Below are positions 42,801-57,800 of a DNA stretch of 64,000 nt, one piece after another (position 1 is the first letter of the stretch; each line of letters opens with the position of its first letter). The stretch is taken from NCBI GenBank assembly GCA_963931925.1, contig OZ007576.1:9930371-9994370 (forward strand), in the 5' to 3' direction. Below the pieces are notes generated by a model. It did not search any database and had not been told where the DNA came from. It saw only the letters and a list, made by a program, of their open reading frames with translations. The DNA is from Onchidella celtica. Its lineage: Eukaryota > Mollusca > Gastropoda > Systellommatophora > Onchidiidae. The translations under genes were made by a program, and so were the position numbers.

Positions 42801-45800
42801 GAGGCGGAACTCATTATTGTAAGTATATGTGTGAATACATCTGGCAATTTCTTTAAAAGATTGTGACAATATTGATATAAAAATGGTATAGTGAAACAGA
42901 GAAAGGAAATACATGTACAATTAGAACATTTTTTCAACAACTATCTAAATTTTATTTGACCTCATTATGTAATTGCTTGATCATGACCTGCCTAAAAATT
43001 TATCTTGTTAATTGCACAGGATGTCCAAGAAGTTGTCCCAGCGATGCTACTCAGAATGCAAACTGTGGCTGCACATGTAACAATCAAGCACAAATATACG
43101 ACCCAGAAACTAACACATGCAGTAAGTCAATACAACAAATGAGTAAATTCTCACATTGAACATAGTTTTAGAAAATATGGACTGTTTTCTTTCAATTCAA
43201 TGTTCCCATTACCGAGGAAGTAATGATGTAAACACAAAGTTGAAGACTATTTTATGAGAAAAAAATGTCCATGAGATGTTTATTGTCAATGTTAAGATAT
43301 AGAGGATGCTTCTTTCAAGAGAATTGACTGATGGTAGGATCCAAATATGGTATTTATATCTCTGAATGTTGTCCAATTTCAAAGTTTTTATTTTAGAAAT
43401 CTTATCATTAGGTTTATGTAGAAACTGCATAGAATTGGGTAATATTTTCAGGATCTCTTTCAAATTTAATCTGACTCCAGTGTTTTATTCCTTCATCATT
43501 AAGTGGGGAATAATAAATTTTGTTCATTATTCAGGATGTCCAAGAAATTGTCCCAGTGATGCCAGACAGATTGCCAACTGTGGCTGTACTTGTATTAACC
43601 CAAATCTGATATACAACTCAGTGACTAACACATGCGGTAGGTCAATGGACCGAGGGACTAAATTCTCACATTTTATGCAGACTCTTTACCAAGTACTTTT
43701 ATATATTTATATATTCTTCATACTTTTAAAGTTCCTACATCACAAGTAATGAACTGACAAGAACTTTAAAGATATTTTTATGAGAAATGCATTTCGAATA
43801 GATATTTACCTACCAAGTGAAGATTTAGAAAATGTTTCTTTCAGTTCCAAAAAATTTGTGTAGGAACTACATTTTACAATTTGATTACCTTTGAATACAA
43901 GCTGTGGAGTTTTTTTTTCTTTACATTAAACAGATTGTGTTTCTGTTTATTTCAAAATTAAATTAAAAAAAAAAAAAAAAAACAGTACAGAAAACACAAT
44001 TGTGCATTATTTTCATGAGCGCTGTCAAATTAAATATGGTCGTAGTATTTTATTCCTTCATCATTAGCTACATTTTAATGTATCTTGTTGATCGTTAAGG
44101 ATGTCCAAGAACTTGTCCCATTAACGCCAGACAGAATGCAAACTGTGGGTGTGTTTGTGTGAACCCATCACAGATATATGACCAAGAAACTAATACTTGC
44201 AGTAAGTCATTGTTACTAAAGACTAAACACTCACATTGTACATGGAGCATTTACAAAATACATGTACATGTCATGCTTTTTTCCCTTATATATTCAAAGC
44301 TCCTACAAACCAGTAAGAAAATAGTTGAAGACAAGTTCAAAGACTAATTTATGAGAAAATGTATATCCATGAGATATATACTATCTAAGTGAAGATTTAG
44401 AAGATATTTTTTCAGGGTAAAAGATTTTGAGGATGAATTAATACGGCATGTATACCTGTGAATAGAACTGTATATTATTTTTACCTTTTTGTTTCTTTTT
44501 TTTTTTTTTTTTTAAAGAATGTAATAATTTTATAGAAAAATGTAACAGTGAAATGGAGAAAGAAAATATATGTACAATTAGGAAGTTGTTTTCAACAACT
44601 GTCTAAGTTTGATTTGATCCCAGTATTTTATAACTTGATCATTAGCTACAAAATAATAAATCCTGTTAACTGTACAGGATGTCCAAGAAGTTGTCCAAGC
44701 GATGCTACTCAGAATGCAAACTGTGGTTGTACATGTAACAACCAAGCACAGATATACGATCCAGAAACCAACACATGTAGTAAGTCAATATAAGAAAAAA
44801 GCAAGCACTCATATTGAACTTAGGTTTAGAAAATATAGACCGTTTTGTCTCAATTTAATGTGCCTATAACCAAAACAGTAATGGATGAAACACAACTTCA
44901 GAGTCTATTTAATGAGAAAAGCTTTTTCAAGGAATTTTTGTGGTCTATATTAAGATTTTCAAGATGCTTGTTTCAAGATAATTGAATTACGAAAGTATCG
45001 TAATACTGTATGGGTATCTCTGATTACAGGCTGTCCATTTTTCCCCCTTCATTTTGAAAAGCTGATGATTATGTTTATGCAAAATTGTCTAGTGAAACAT
45101 AGGATGAAAATACAATAAGGTAATATTTTCACGAGCTCTCTCAAATTTAATTTGATTCCATTGTTTTATTCTTTCATCATTAAGTACGTAATAATAAGTT
45201 TTGTTAATTTTTCAGGATGTCCAAGAAGTTGTCCCAGTGATGCCAGACAAAATGCCAACTGTGGCTGTACTTGTATTAACCCAAATCTGATATACAACTC
45301 AGTGACTAACACATGTGGTATGTCAATGGACCCAAAGACTGAATTTTAATACTCATATTTTATGCACTTTACTAAGCACTTAAATATATATCTTTTTCAT
45401 ACTTTTGAAGTTCCTTGTCCCAGTAAGTTACGAATTCAACAGATGTGTAGAGATGCTTTTACGAGAAAATGCATTTCCAAGAGTTATTTACCACCCACGT
45501 TAAGATTTAGAACATTTTTTTTCTATCAAAAATATTTCGAGGAGGAACTGCATTTTATATCCTGTACATCTGTAAGCAGAAGTTGAGCAATTTTGTTCAC
45601 TTAACATCAAAAGCATAGTGATTCTTTTATTTCAAAATTGCAATTGTGCATTTTTTTTCATGAACTCTGTGAAATTGAAATTGATCACAGTGTTTTATTC
45701 CTTGATCGTTAGCTATATATATTAATGTATTATGTTCATCATTCAGGATGTCCAAGAAGTTGTCCCACTAATGCCAGACAGAATACAAACTGTGGGTGTG

Positions 45801-48800
45801 TTTGTGTGAACCCATCACAGATATACGACTCAGAAACTAATACTTGCAGTAAGTCAATGTAACAAAAGTCTAAACATTCAAAATGTGCTCAGACCATTTA
45901 CAAAATTAGTTCCTACAACCCAGTAAAAAAATAGTTGCCAATCGGATTCAAAGATTATTTTATGAGAAAATGCATATCCATGAAATACTTCCCATCTGAC
46001 TTAAAATTTAGAAAATGTTTCTTTCAGGACAAAAGATTTTGAGGTGGTATTGTATGATTATGTGTGAAAACCACTGGTATTTTCTTTAAAAGATTGTGAC
46101 AATATTTATGTAAAAATGTAAAAGTGAAATAGAGAAATGAAATATATTTAAAAATGGGAAGTTTTTTCAAGATGAATATAAATTTGATTTGATCCCATTA
46201 TGTTATTACTTGATGATTACCTGCATAAAAATAAATCTTCTAAATTGTACAGGATGTCCAAGAAGTTGTCCCAGCGACGCTAGTCAGAATGCAAACTGTG
46301 GCTGTACATGTAACAATCAAGCAGAGATATACGACCCAGAAACTAACACATGCAGTAAGTTAATATAATAAAAGAGTAAATGCTCATACATAACCTACAG
46401 GCTACAACCGAGGAAGTAGTGAGTCAAACACAATCTCACATATTATTTTATGAGAAAAGGCATTTCCAAGAGATTTTTGTTGTCTAAGTAAAGATTTAAA
46501 TGATGTTTTTTCAGAATAAATGAATTACAGATGGATCCAAATACTGTATGGACATCTCTGAATGTAAGTCTCCAATTTTTCTCCCTTCATTTTGAAGAGC
46601 TTGTGATTAGGTTTATGTAGAAACTGAATGGAGAAATAGAGAAAGAAAATACAATTCTGTAAAATTTTCAGGAGCTCTCTGGAATTTAGTTTGATTCCAG
46701 TGTTTTATTTCTTCATCATTAAGTGCATAATAATAAGTTTTGTTAATTCTTCAGGATGTCCAAGAATTTGTCCCAGTGACGCCAGACAGAATGAAGACTG
46801 TGGCTGTACTTGTATCAATCCTTTTGTGATATACAACTCAGTGACTAACACGTGCGGTGAGTCAATGGACCCGAAGACTAAATACTCATATTTTGCTCAG
46901 ATTCTTTACCAAATACTGATATATATATATATATTTTTCATACTTTTAAAGTTCCTATGTTCCGAGGAAGTAACAAATTGAACAGAAGTCTAAAGATGTT
47001 TTTATGAGGAAATGCATTTCCAAGAGATTTTTACCATCGAAGGAAAAAGTTAGAAGTTTCTTTCAAGCCAAAACAATTTCGTTGTGCAGTTATTTCATTA
47101 ATATTATAAAGATTGTGATAATGTTTATTTCAGATTAGCAAAACTGTGAAGAAAATACAATTGTGCAATAATTTCATTAGGTCTGTCAAATTGAATTTGA
47201 TCCCAGAATTTTATTCTTTGATCATTAGCTACATATCAATGTATTTTGTTCATCGTTCAGGATGTCCAAGAAGTTGTCCCAGTAATGCCAGACAGAATGC
47301 AAACTGTGGGTGTGTTTGTGTGAACCCATCACAGATATATGACCCAGAAACTAATACTTGCAGTAAGTTAATGTGACAAAAAACGCAAAATATTCAAAAT
47401 GAACACACAGGATTAAAAATATATATTGATATTTATGTTGTTATTTATAGTTCCTAAAACCAAGTAAGAAAATAGTTGCAGGCAGGTTCAAAGATTATTT
47501 TATGAGAAAATGCATATCCAGGAGATATTTACCATCTAAGATTTAAGCCACCCATACACTAGATCTGGATCTTAAGACCAAACTGAGGATGGATATTATA
47601 GAGTATCGTATGGCGTAAACTCGTTGAGATCAATCTCAAACCGATAGTCTCATCTGGACTGAAAAGAAATCAAGCAGTGCCTGATATTTTCACTTCAGTC
47701 CACAGATCAGCCCAGCTGGGGCTCAAAATATTGAGGTATCAAATTCAAAATATATAATTCTGACTTCAGAATTGGGTTCAGTGTCGAATCTGCCTGCAAT
47801 TATATACCAAATTCCGGTACATACTTGTAAAAACATTATTGACCTTACAAAATGAATGAGTGAATGCTTATTACATGTAACTGCATTTTAAATTGAAATA
47901 AATTTGAAACTTACCTTAAGATATTGTTTTGCATGGACCTTGTAGATTGCTCTGCATGTTTCAGGAATTATTCTGGCCAAAGTCTGTATGCTAATACATG
48001 TACTGAACTTGAGGTCTTCATAAGTTCTTCCTGTAGCGAGGTATCGCAGTGTTGCCAGCAGTCGTTTGTGTGGTGTTATTGCACTTCTCATTTTAGAATC
48101 TTCCTTTACAATAAGTGGACTCACAATTTGAAGCAGTTGATGATAAATCTCAGCGTACAAGGGAGGATAATTGTAAAAATCCACTGGATACATCCCTCTT
48201 GTAGTAGATTTGTATGTTTTTTCCGGTCTAAAAGCCACTTTTTTGCCCATTCTCTCCTTCTTTGATGCTTCTTTATCCTTTTCACCCCAAGATAAACAGC
48301 AATAGTGGCAAGCACCACCTCACGCTTTGATGGCATTTCGGCAACTGACTCCTGATCTTAAGTTTTGATCTCAATAGTGTGTGGGCATCTGATCTAAGTC
48401 CATTTCAACCAGTTTGGTCTTAAGATCCAGATCTTAAGACCAAACTGACTAGTGTATGGCGGGCTTTAAAAAGATGTTTCTATCAGGATAAAAGATTTTA
48501 ATGAGGAACTAAATATTGTTTGTATATCTATGAACACAACATGCGCATTATTTTTACTTTTTTTTTCTTAAGAGGACTGTAATAGTATTTATGTGAAAGC
48601 AGAATGGTAAAACAGAGAAAGGAAATATGTAGGCCTGCTTTTGGGAAGTTTTTTTTCAACAAGTATCTGAATTTGATTTGATCCAAGTAGTTTATTATTT
48701 GATCATTAGCCGCACAGTAATAAATCTTGTTAATTGTGCAGGATGTCCAAGAAGTTGTCCCATTAACGCCAGACAGAATGCAAACTGTGGCTGTGTTTGT

Positions 48801-51800
48801 GTGAACCCATCACAGATATATGACCCAGAAACTAATACTTGCAGTAAGTTAATGTACCAAAAGAATAAACATTCAAAATGTACATGGACCATTTACAAAA
48901 TAACGCCTTTTTCTTAAATAAGAAATATTTAAAGCTCTTATAAACGAGTAAGAAAAAAGTTGAAGTCAAGTTCAAAGACAATTTTATGAGAAAATGCATA
49001 TCCAGGAGGTATCTACCATCTAGGTGAAGATTTAGAAGATATTCCTTTCACTATAAAAAATTTGAAGGGGGAACTAAATACCATATTTATATCTATGAAC
49101 GCAACATTTACATTATTTTTACCCTTCTTTTATATAAAAATTCTGTTCATATATTTATAAAAATGGCATAATGAAACAGAGAAAGGAAATCTGTGTAGGC
49201 GAAGTATTAGGAATTTTTTTCAAGAACTATCTGAATTTGATTTGATCCCAGTATTTTATTACTTGATCATGGGCTGCATAATAATATGTCTTGTTAATTT
49301 TTCAGATTGTCCAAGAAGGTGTCCCACTGATGCTACTCAGAATGCAAACTGTGGCTGTATCTGTGTGAACCCATCACAGATATATGACCAAGAAACTAAT
49401 ACTTGCAGTAAGTCAGTGTAACAGAAGACTAAACATTCAAGTTGTATACAGTCCATTTACAAAACATTGGTTTTTTTCTTTTTTTAAATATTTAATGCTC
49501 CTACAACCCAGTTAGAAAGGAGTTGGAGATAAGTTCAAAGACCATTTTAAGAAAAAATGCATATCCGGGAGATATTTACCACTAAGTGAAGATTTAGGAG
49601 ATATTTCTTTCAGGATAAAAGATTTGGAGGAGGAACTTAATACTGTATTTATATCTGTAAATAGAATATGTACATTATTTTACCTTGTCTTTAGTGAAAA
49701 GATTGTGATAATATATATATAAAAATGTAATAGTGAAACGGAGAAGGAAAATATATGCACAATTAGAAAGTTTCTTTGGCAACTGTCTAAACTTGATTTG
49801 ATCCCAGTAATTTATTACTTGATCATTCCTCTTCTTCAAGTGCCAGATCTGGAACAGATATCGACGATCATGGTTCATCACTTATTCCTCCGCTCGGATG
49901 CTCTCAAAAAGCCCATATTGTCCTGGCTTTTCCCTGTCGCCCATCTGTTCAAACTCTCAAAATATGTTATTCTTTGTCTACCTCTGCTTTTTTTGGCCTC
50001 TATTTTTCCAGTTAGAGCAAGGTGTTTAAGGCCTGTGTGTCAATTCAGGTGTCCCATGAACTGCAATTGTCTTCTCCTAACTGTTTTTAATAGTGATCGC
50101 TCCGTGTTGGTGTCTTTCATCACCATTTCTTTCGATTTCCTTTAGGAGTCTCTTTAAAAAGCACATTTCCATTGCCTCTAGCTTGCTTTCCATGCCCTTG
50201 GTTAATGTCCAGCATGCACATCCCTACAGGAAGGTTGACCACACATAGCTCTTCAAAACTCTCATTTTTGTTGACATTAAGTTAAGATGTTTCTGTTCTT
50301 TAGGACTGAGCTCATTTTATTAAAGATATTTTTAGCCACCGTGATTCTTCTTTTTATTTCTGTTGTACATTTGCCATCAGATGTAATTGTATCCTAAATA
50401 TTTAAACTTTTGGACTTGTTTAATCTTCTCACCTTTAGTTATGAGATTACAGATAGGGTTTACTGCCTTTTTTGATATTGTCATGCATTCTGTTTTCTTG
50501 ATATCTAAAGATAACCCTTTACTTTCACTTTCAGTCACCACATACCAGAAGCAATTGAAGGTCTCTTTCTAAACCTGCCATTAAGACAGTGTCATTAGCA
50601 TATCTAATATTATTAATATTTTCTCCATTTACTTTCTGACCTGGACTTTCTTCTATGATTGATCATTAGCCGCATAATAATAAATCTTGTTAATTGTGCA
50701 GGATGTCCAAGAAGTTGTCCCACTGATGCTACTCAGAATGCAAACTGTGGCTGTGTATGTAACAACCAAGCACAGATATACGATTCAGAAACTAACACAT
50801 GCAGTAAGTCAATATAATAAGAATAAATACGCATATTAAACATAGGTTTACCAAAAAAAAGACAAGTTTTTTTAAATTTAATTTTTAATTTAATCTTATG
50901 ACTGAGGAAGTAATGAGTTACAGAGAGAAACAGAGAAAGAAAATGAAATAAAGTAGCATTTTCATCAGCTCTCTCAAATTTAATTTGATTTCGGTGTTTT
51001 ATTACTTCATCATTAAGTGCGTAATATTAAGTTTTGTTCATTATTCAGGATGTCCAAGAAATTGTCCCAGTAATGCCAGACAGATTGCCAACTGTGGCTG
51101 TACTTGTATTAACCCAAACCTGATATACAACTCAGTGACCAACACATGTGGTAAGTCATTGTAAAGAAAGATTAAATACTCATATTTTACTCAGATTGTT
51201 TACCAAGTACTTTTATGAATATATATGTGAGGCCGGCTCTGAGAAAATGGAACTTTGCCAAAACGAATCTATGAGAAATCACAGTTCAACGTTTGAGAGT
51301 ACATTTGTAAGCACAACATGGCAACCATTGCTTTTCTTTTCAAATTCTCTGCTGGTGGATTCAAAAGTGACTTGAGATAAAAGGGAGGCTCTAGAAATAT
51401 GGCTTAACTCTTTCCATACTGCAATTCAGCCCAAATTAGTCCAAATGCGTCAGTCGGGGGGACCGATACATCGGCAAAAAGTACTCTCCTTGTTACCCCT
51501 GGGCATTTCAACGATACTGTGTCCATCTAGCTTCCCAGTGTTTTTGTTGTTTGTGGTACAACCGATGCCACTATTACTGCACTTCAGCAGAAATTAGTCC
51601 AAATGCGTCAGTCGGAGGAACCGATGTATCGGTGAAAAGTACGGAAAGAGTTAAGTTTAGAAAAATATTTCAAGAGAGACACAGTTCAAATTCTGTCTGG
51701 TTTGCCCGTAAACATTCTCCCCACGCAGGGAAAAGGCATGCCAAAATTCCAGCTGATCGACTGTGATACAGCCAACAATAGATTCATTGTGGATAGCCAG

Positions 51801-54800
51801 TTGCCTTGCCTATCATTCATCCCTATTTGGCGGCCAGTTCATCTCTATGGATGATTTTTTGGTTTTACATTTGATCTAGGTTGGATTTGGAAGGACAAAT
51901 TGGAACTCACCGCATGTACAGTAGGCTAGACTTAAACATCAGTGTTATAAAAACCACAGAAAAACTGTGGGGTCGCAGCAAGGTTATAAGCAATGTCAAA
52001 ACTGGGTAAAAAGAAAAAGTTGTATGTAGCAAAGCCTCGCGTAAGAAATAATGCCCAAACGATATAATGCAAACTAAAGGAGAAGACAGAAAATGGCTAA
52101 TATTTCGGCAAACGCCTTCATCAAGGAAAAAAAAAGGAAAAACAACAGAAAAAAAGAAAAATGGAACAGATAAAACAATCAAACAATAAAAGATTTTAAT
52201 AGGAAATGTATAGAATCTAAACAGAATATCTTTACTTATCTGTGAGTTATTGCTTGGTCAACAGCACAGAAGCACGTCTACCAAATGTGGGGAAATTTTA
52301 TACAAATCCTGGTCAGTTTGACGAAAGAATGCTGGCTTATGGGCATTTGTGGGCAACACACATACTAAGACTAACTGATGTGCTGGACAGTCAGTTTACT
52401 TCTCTAGCTGATGGGATTTTCACCCCACGTTGTCCCCATTCTGTGAAAGCTGCTGATCTCTCAGGTTGGAGATAAGGGAGAGAATTTTGTTGCAAGTTCG
52501 ACGTTTTCCACACAGCCAAACCACACATGAAGTTGTCAACTTAAGTACAAACAAACCATATTTCTTGCTGCACCAGCTTCACCAGAGAGGATCTCACTAC
52601 TGACTATTCGATTTGTCAGAGAGTGATGTGAGCAGTCTTAGCCTTTATCAGAATGCGAGCGGGATAAACTCAATTGATGCCTGCCTTACATGTGAGGATA
52701 TAAACCCAGACAACTACTCCACTAAACATAGGGAAAAGAAGAACCAGCACTTATTTGTCAAGATGGCAGTAAATGGCAGTAAATCATTATGCTCTATTTT
52801 GCTTTTTCTTTTACATTTACATCAACCTTACCCCAAATGTGTTTGTTTGGGTGTTTGCTCACTTTATGTGACTTCACTATGCGTGTCTGTGTGATGTGTG
52901 TGTGTGCTTGTATGTGTGTGTGTGTGTGAGAGAGAGAGAAACTAGAACCCATTATTACATAATAATTTTCTTGATCTTATTCAAAGCAAAACCGTAGCAT
53001 CTAACAGACACACACACACAATCACATAATATGCATGCACATTATTATTACATATTGTTTTAATGCACCTATTGAAAGCAAAGCAGTTTGTAGGATGACA
53101 CAAATTGTCCTGTAATTTCATGCGCCGCCCTAAATGGTGCCCTACGCCAGGGAATAGAACTCTGGATAGTCAATGAATTCGTACATGTATGTAATTTTAC
53201 TTTTCCCATTCATCGAATTTAATGACATGTATTTTAAACATTTGGGCAACACATTTTAGGGGACTTAATTTTCAGGTTTGAATTTGGCCAACATTTGGGG
53301 GTTACTCACTTTGAAGGGAGGTAACTAGCGATCTACTGGTAGCAATAAGATGAAACTTAGTATGTATACTCAGAAATGAATGATGTATAAGATGACACAA
53401 AAAACAAAATTTGGACAACTTTGTCATAGTCCCATTTTCTCAGAGCGGGCCTCATATACATTTTACTTATTAAAGTTCCAATGCCCCAACAAGTAACAAA
53501 TTGAACAGAAATTTCAAGATGTTTTGGTGAGAAAAGCATTTCCAAGAGATACTTACCATCGAAGTAAAGAGTTAGAAAATGTTTCTTTCAGGCTAAAACT
53601 TTTCGAGGAGAAACTACATTTTATATTCTGTACATCTTTAAATAGAAGTTGTGCAATTTTTTTCCTTGATATTAAAAAGACTGATTCTGTTTATTTCAAA
53701 ATTAAATAGACAACCAGAGAAAGAAAATGCAATTTTGGAATATTTTCATGAGCTGTGTCAAATTCAATATGATCACAGTATTTTATTCCTTCATCATTAG
53801 CTACATAAAAATACATTATATTCATCGTTCAGGATGTCCAAGAAGTTGTCCCAGTAATGCCAGACAGAATGCAAACTGTGGGTGTGTTTGTGTGAACCCA
53901 TCACAGATATATGACCAAGAAACTAATACTTGCAGTAAGTCGCTCTAACAAAAGACCAAACATTCAAGATGTGTGTGGACCCTTAATAAACTAATCATGT
54001 TTTTGTTGTTATTTAACCCTTTGAGTACTGGCGCTGTGAAGCTAGATTTTCTCAAATCCAGTGTATATTGAAATCCACGTATTTCAGTTATTTTGAATGG
54101 TAAATATGAATCTAAATGATGCTGGTGGTGTATATTTAAATGCTAGTAATGGAGGCACAAAACCCGTAAGTAATAGAACAATAAAGAGGTAACAGCAATA
54201 CTGTTTCAGTATTGAAAGGGTTAAAGTTCCTACAAAACAGTAAGAAATAGTTTGCAGACAGATTCAAAGATTATTTTATGAGAAAATACATATCCAGGAG
54301 ATATTTCCCATCTTTGTTAAAAGTTAGAAAATATTTCTTTGAGGATAAAAGTTTTTAAGATGGAACTAAATATTGTATGTATAGGCTATGTGTGAATACA
54401 ATGGGTATTTTTTTTCAAAGATTGTGATAATATTTATATAAAAATGTAATAGTGAAATGGAGAAAGAAAATATATCTGCCATCAGGAGATTTCTTTGAAT
54501 TTGATTTGATCCCAGTATTTTATTACTTGATCGACTGCATAATAATAAATCTTGTTACTTTTACAGGATGTCCAAGAAGTTGTCCCAACGATTCTACTCA
54601 GAATGCAAACTGTGGCTGTACATGTAACAACCTAGCACAGATATATGATCCAGAAACCAACACATGCAGTAAGTCAATAATAATATGACAAAAGAGTAAA
54701 CACACATTCTGAAGATAGGTTTAGAAAATATAGAACGTTTTGTTTCAATTTAATGTTCCTATGACTGAGATAATAATGAGTTACACACATTGTCAAAGAC

Positions 54801-57800
54801 TGTTTTGTGAGAAAAAAGCATTTTCAAGAGACATTTACTATTTAAGTTAAGATGTAGAAGATGTTTCTTTAAGAAATGAATTACGAAGGGATCCATATAC
54901 TGTTTGGATGTCTCTGATTACAAGCTGTCCAATATTTTTGCTTTTGTTTTGAAAAGCTTGTGATTAGGTTCATGTAGAAACTGAATAGAGAAAACAGAGA
55001 AAGAAAATGCATTGAGGTAAAATTTTTATGGGCTGTCTCAAATTTAATTTGATTCCAGTGTTGTATTTCTTCATCATTAAGTGTGTAATATTATGTTTTG
55101 TTAATTTTCAGGATGTCCAAGAAGTTGTCCAAGTGATGCCATACAGAATGCCAACTGTGGCTGTACTTGTGTTAACCCAAATCTGATATACAACTCGGTG
55201 ACGAACACATGCGGTAAGTCAGTGGGCCCAAAGATTAAATACTCACATTTTACTCAGACTCCTTGCCAAGTGCTTATATAAATATATTTTAATTATTAAA
55301 GTTCCTATGTGCCAGGGAGCGACGAATTGAACAGAAGTTTAAGGATGCTGTTATGAGAAAATTCATTTCCAAGAGATATTTACCATCTAAGTGAAGATAT
55401 AGAAAATGTTCCTTTCAGGCTAAAAGATTTCGTGTAGGAACTACATTTTATATCCTGTATGTCTTTGAATACAAGTTGTACCATTTTTTTGCTTAGTATT
55501 GAAATGATTGTGATTATATTTATTTCGATATAAAATGAAGAAAGAGAGAAAAAAAAAATACAATTGTGCGTTATTTTCATCAGACCTGTCAAATGGAAAT
55601 TGATCCCAGTATTTTATTCCTTCATCATTAGCTACATAATAATGTATCTTGTTCATCGTTCAGGATGTCCAAGAAGTTGTCCCAGTAATGCCAGGCAGAA
55701 TACAAACTGTGTGTGTGTTTGTGTGAACCCATCACAGATATATGACCAAGAAACTAATACTTGCAGTAAGTCAACGTAACAAACTAAGCATTCAAATTGT
55801 ACATGGACCATTTACAAAAATAACGCCTTTTTAAAAAAGTATTCAAAGCTCCTGCAGACCAGTAAGAAAGGAGTTTAATACAAGTTCAAGACCATTTTAT
55901 GAGAAAATGCATATCCACGAGATATTTACCATCTAAGTGAAAATTTAAAATAAATTTCTTTCAGGGTAAAAGATTTGGAGGGGCACTAAATGCTGTATGT
56001 GTATCATTGAACAGTACATGTTCATTATTCTTAATTTTTTGTTGTTGAAATATTGTGATAATATTTATGTAAAAAACGTTCTAGTGAAACGGAGAAAAAA
56101 AAATATATCTGCAATTAGGAACTTTCTTTAATAACTGTCTAAATTTGATTTGATCCCAGTATATTATTACTTGATCATAGACTGCATAATAATAAATCTT
56201 GTTACTTGTACAGGATGTCCAAGAAGTTGTCCCAACGATGCTACTCAGAATGCAAACTGTAGCTGCACATGTAACAACCTAGCACAGACATATGATCCAG
56301 AAACCAATACATGCAGTAAGTGACTAAGTCAATATAACAAAAGAGTAAACAATCATTTCGAAGATCAGTTCAGAAAATATAGAACGTTTTGTTTCAATTT
56401 AATGTTCCTGTGACTGAGGAAGTAATGAGTTACAAACATTGTCAAAGACTGTTTTATAAGAAAAGCATTTCCAAGAGACATTTACTATTTAAGTTAAGAT
56501 TTAGAAGATGTTTCTTTCAGTATAAATGAATTACAGAAGGATCCATATACTGTTTGGATGTCTCTGAATGCAAGATGACTAATTTGTTTGCCTTCATTTT
56601 GAAAAGCTTGTGATTTGGTTTATATAGAAACTGAATAGAGAAACAGAGAAAGGAAATGTGGGTAAATTTATTTACGGGCTGTCGTGTCTCAAATTTAATT
56701 TGATTCCAGTGTTTTATTCCTTCATTATTAAGTGTGTAATAATATGTATTGTTAATTATTCAGGATGTCCAAGAAGTTGTCCCAGTGATGCCAGACAGAT
56801 TGCTAACTGTGGCTGTACTTGTATTAACCCAAATCTGATATACAACTCAGTGACTAATACATGCAGTAAGTCAATGTAAAGAAAGACTAAATATTCATAT
56901 TTTACTCAGATTCTTTACCAAGTTCTAATACATATATGTTTGTTTTTTACATTTAAAGTTCCTATGTCCCAGGAAGTAACGAATCGAACAGAAGTTTAAA
57001 GATGTCTATATAACAAAATGCATTTTAAAGAGATATTGACCATTGAAGTGAAGCATTAGAAAATGTTTCTTTCAAGCTAAAAAATGTCGAGAAGTAACTG
57101 CATTTGAGTTCTGTGTATATTTAAGTAGAAGTTGTGTAGTTTTACCTTAATATTAAAACGATTGTGATTCTGTTTATTTCAAAATTAAATAGAAAAACAG
57201 ACATAAAAATACAATTCTACAATATTTTCAATAACTCTTTCAAAATTGAATATGATCGCAGTAGTTTATTTCCTCATCATTAGCTACATATTAATGTATA
57301 TTGTCCATCGTCCAGGATGTCCAAGAAGTTGTCCAAATAATGCCAGACAAAATGCAAACTGTGGGTGTGTTTGTGTGAACCCATCACAGATATATGACCA
57401 AGAAACTAATACTTGCAGTAAGTCGGTGTAAAAAAAGACCAAACTTTCAAGTATATTGACCTTTAACAAACTAATCATACTTTTGTTTTTATTTAAAGTT
57501 CCTACAATCCAGCAAGAAAATAATTGCAGCCAGATTCAAAGATCATTTTATGAAAAGATGCATATCCAGTAGATATTTCCAATCTGAGTTAAAATTTAGA
57601 AAATGTTTCTTAAAGATAAAAGATTTCGAGGTAGTACTCGATCTGTGAATACAGAAGGTATTTTTTTTAAAAAGACAGTGACAGTATTTTTTTGTAAAAA
57701 TAGAATAGTAAAACAGAGAAAGTATATGTATATAGAATTAAAAAGTATTTTCAAGAGATGTTTAACTCTGATTTGATCCCAGTATGTTATTACTTGATCA

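Larger units (their letters stand above)
51228..53454. mobile_element. Composite TIR element, 2.2 kb, carrying nested insertions
   Basis: Inverted ends tgaggccggctctgagaaaa / ttttctcagagcgggcctca in a TA-rich target; a duplication of TATA is possible but not clear. Holds the family-1 MITE at 51408 and the Penelope-like repeat at 51935. Other contents include GT/GA microsatellites. Small ORFs at 52242-52475 and 52613-52894 show no known domain. Class unknown. Confidence 0.7.

Noticed and set aside
52242..52475. ORF NVGKFYTNPGQFDERM... as a host gene
   Set aside because: No recognised domain, lies inside the composite mobile element and overlaps the Penelope-like repeat border.
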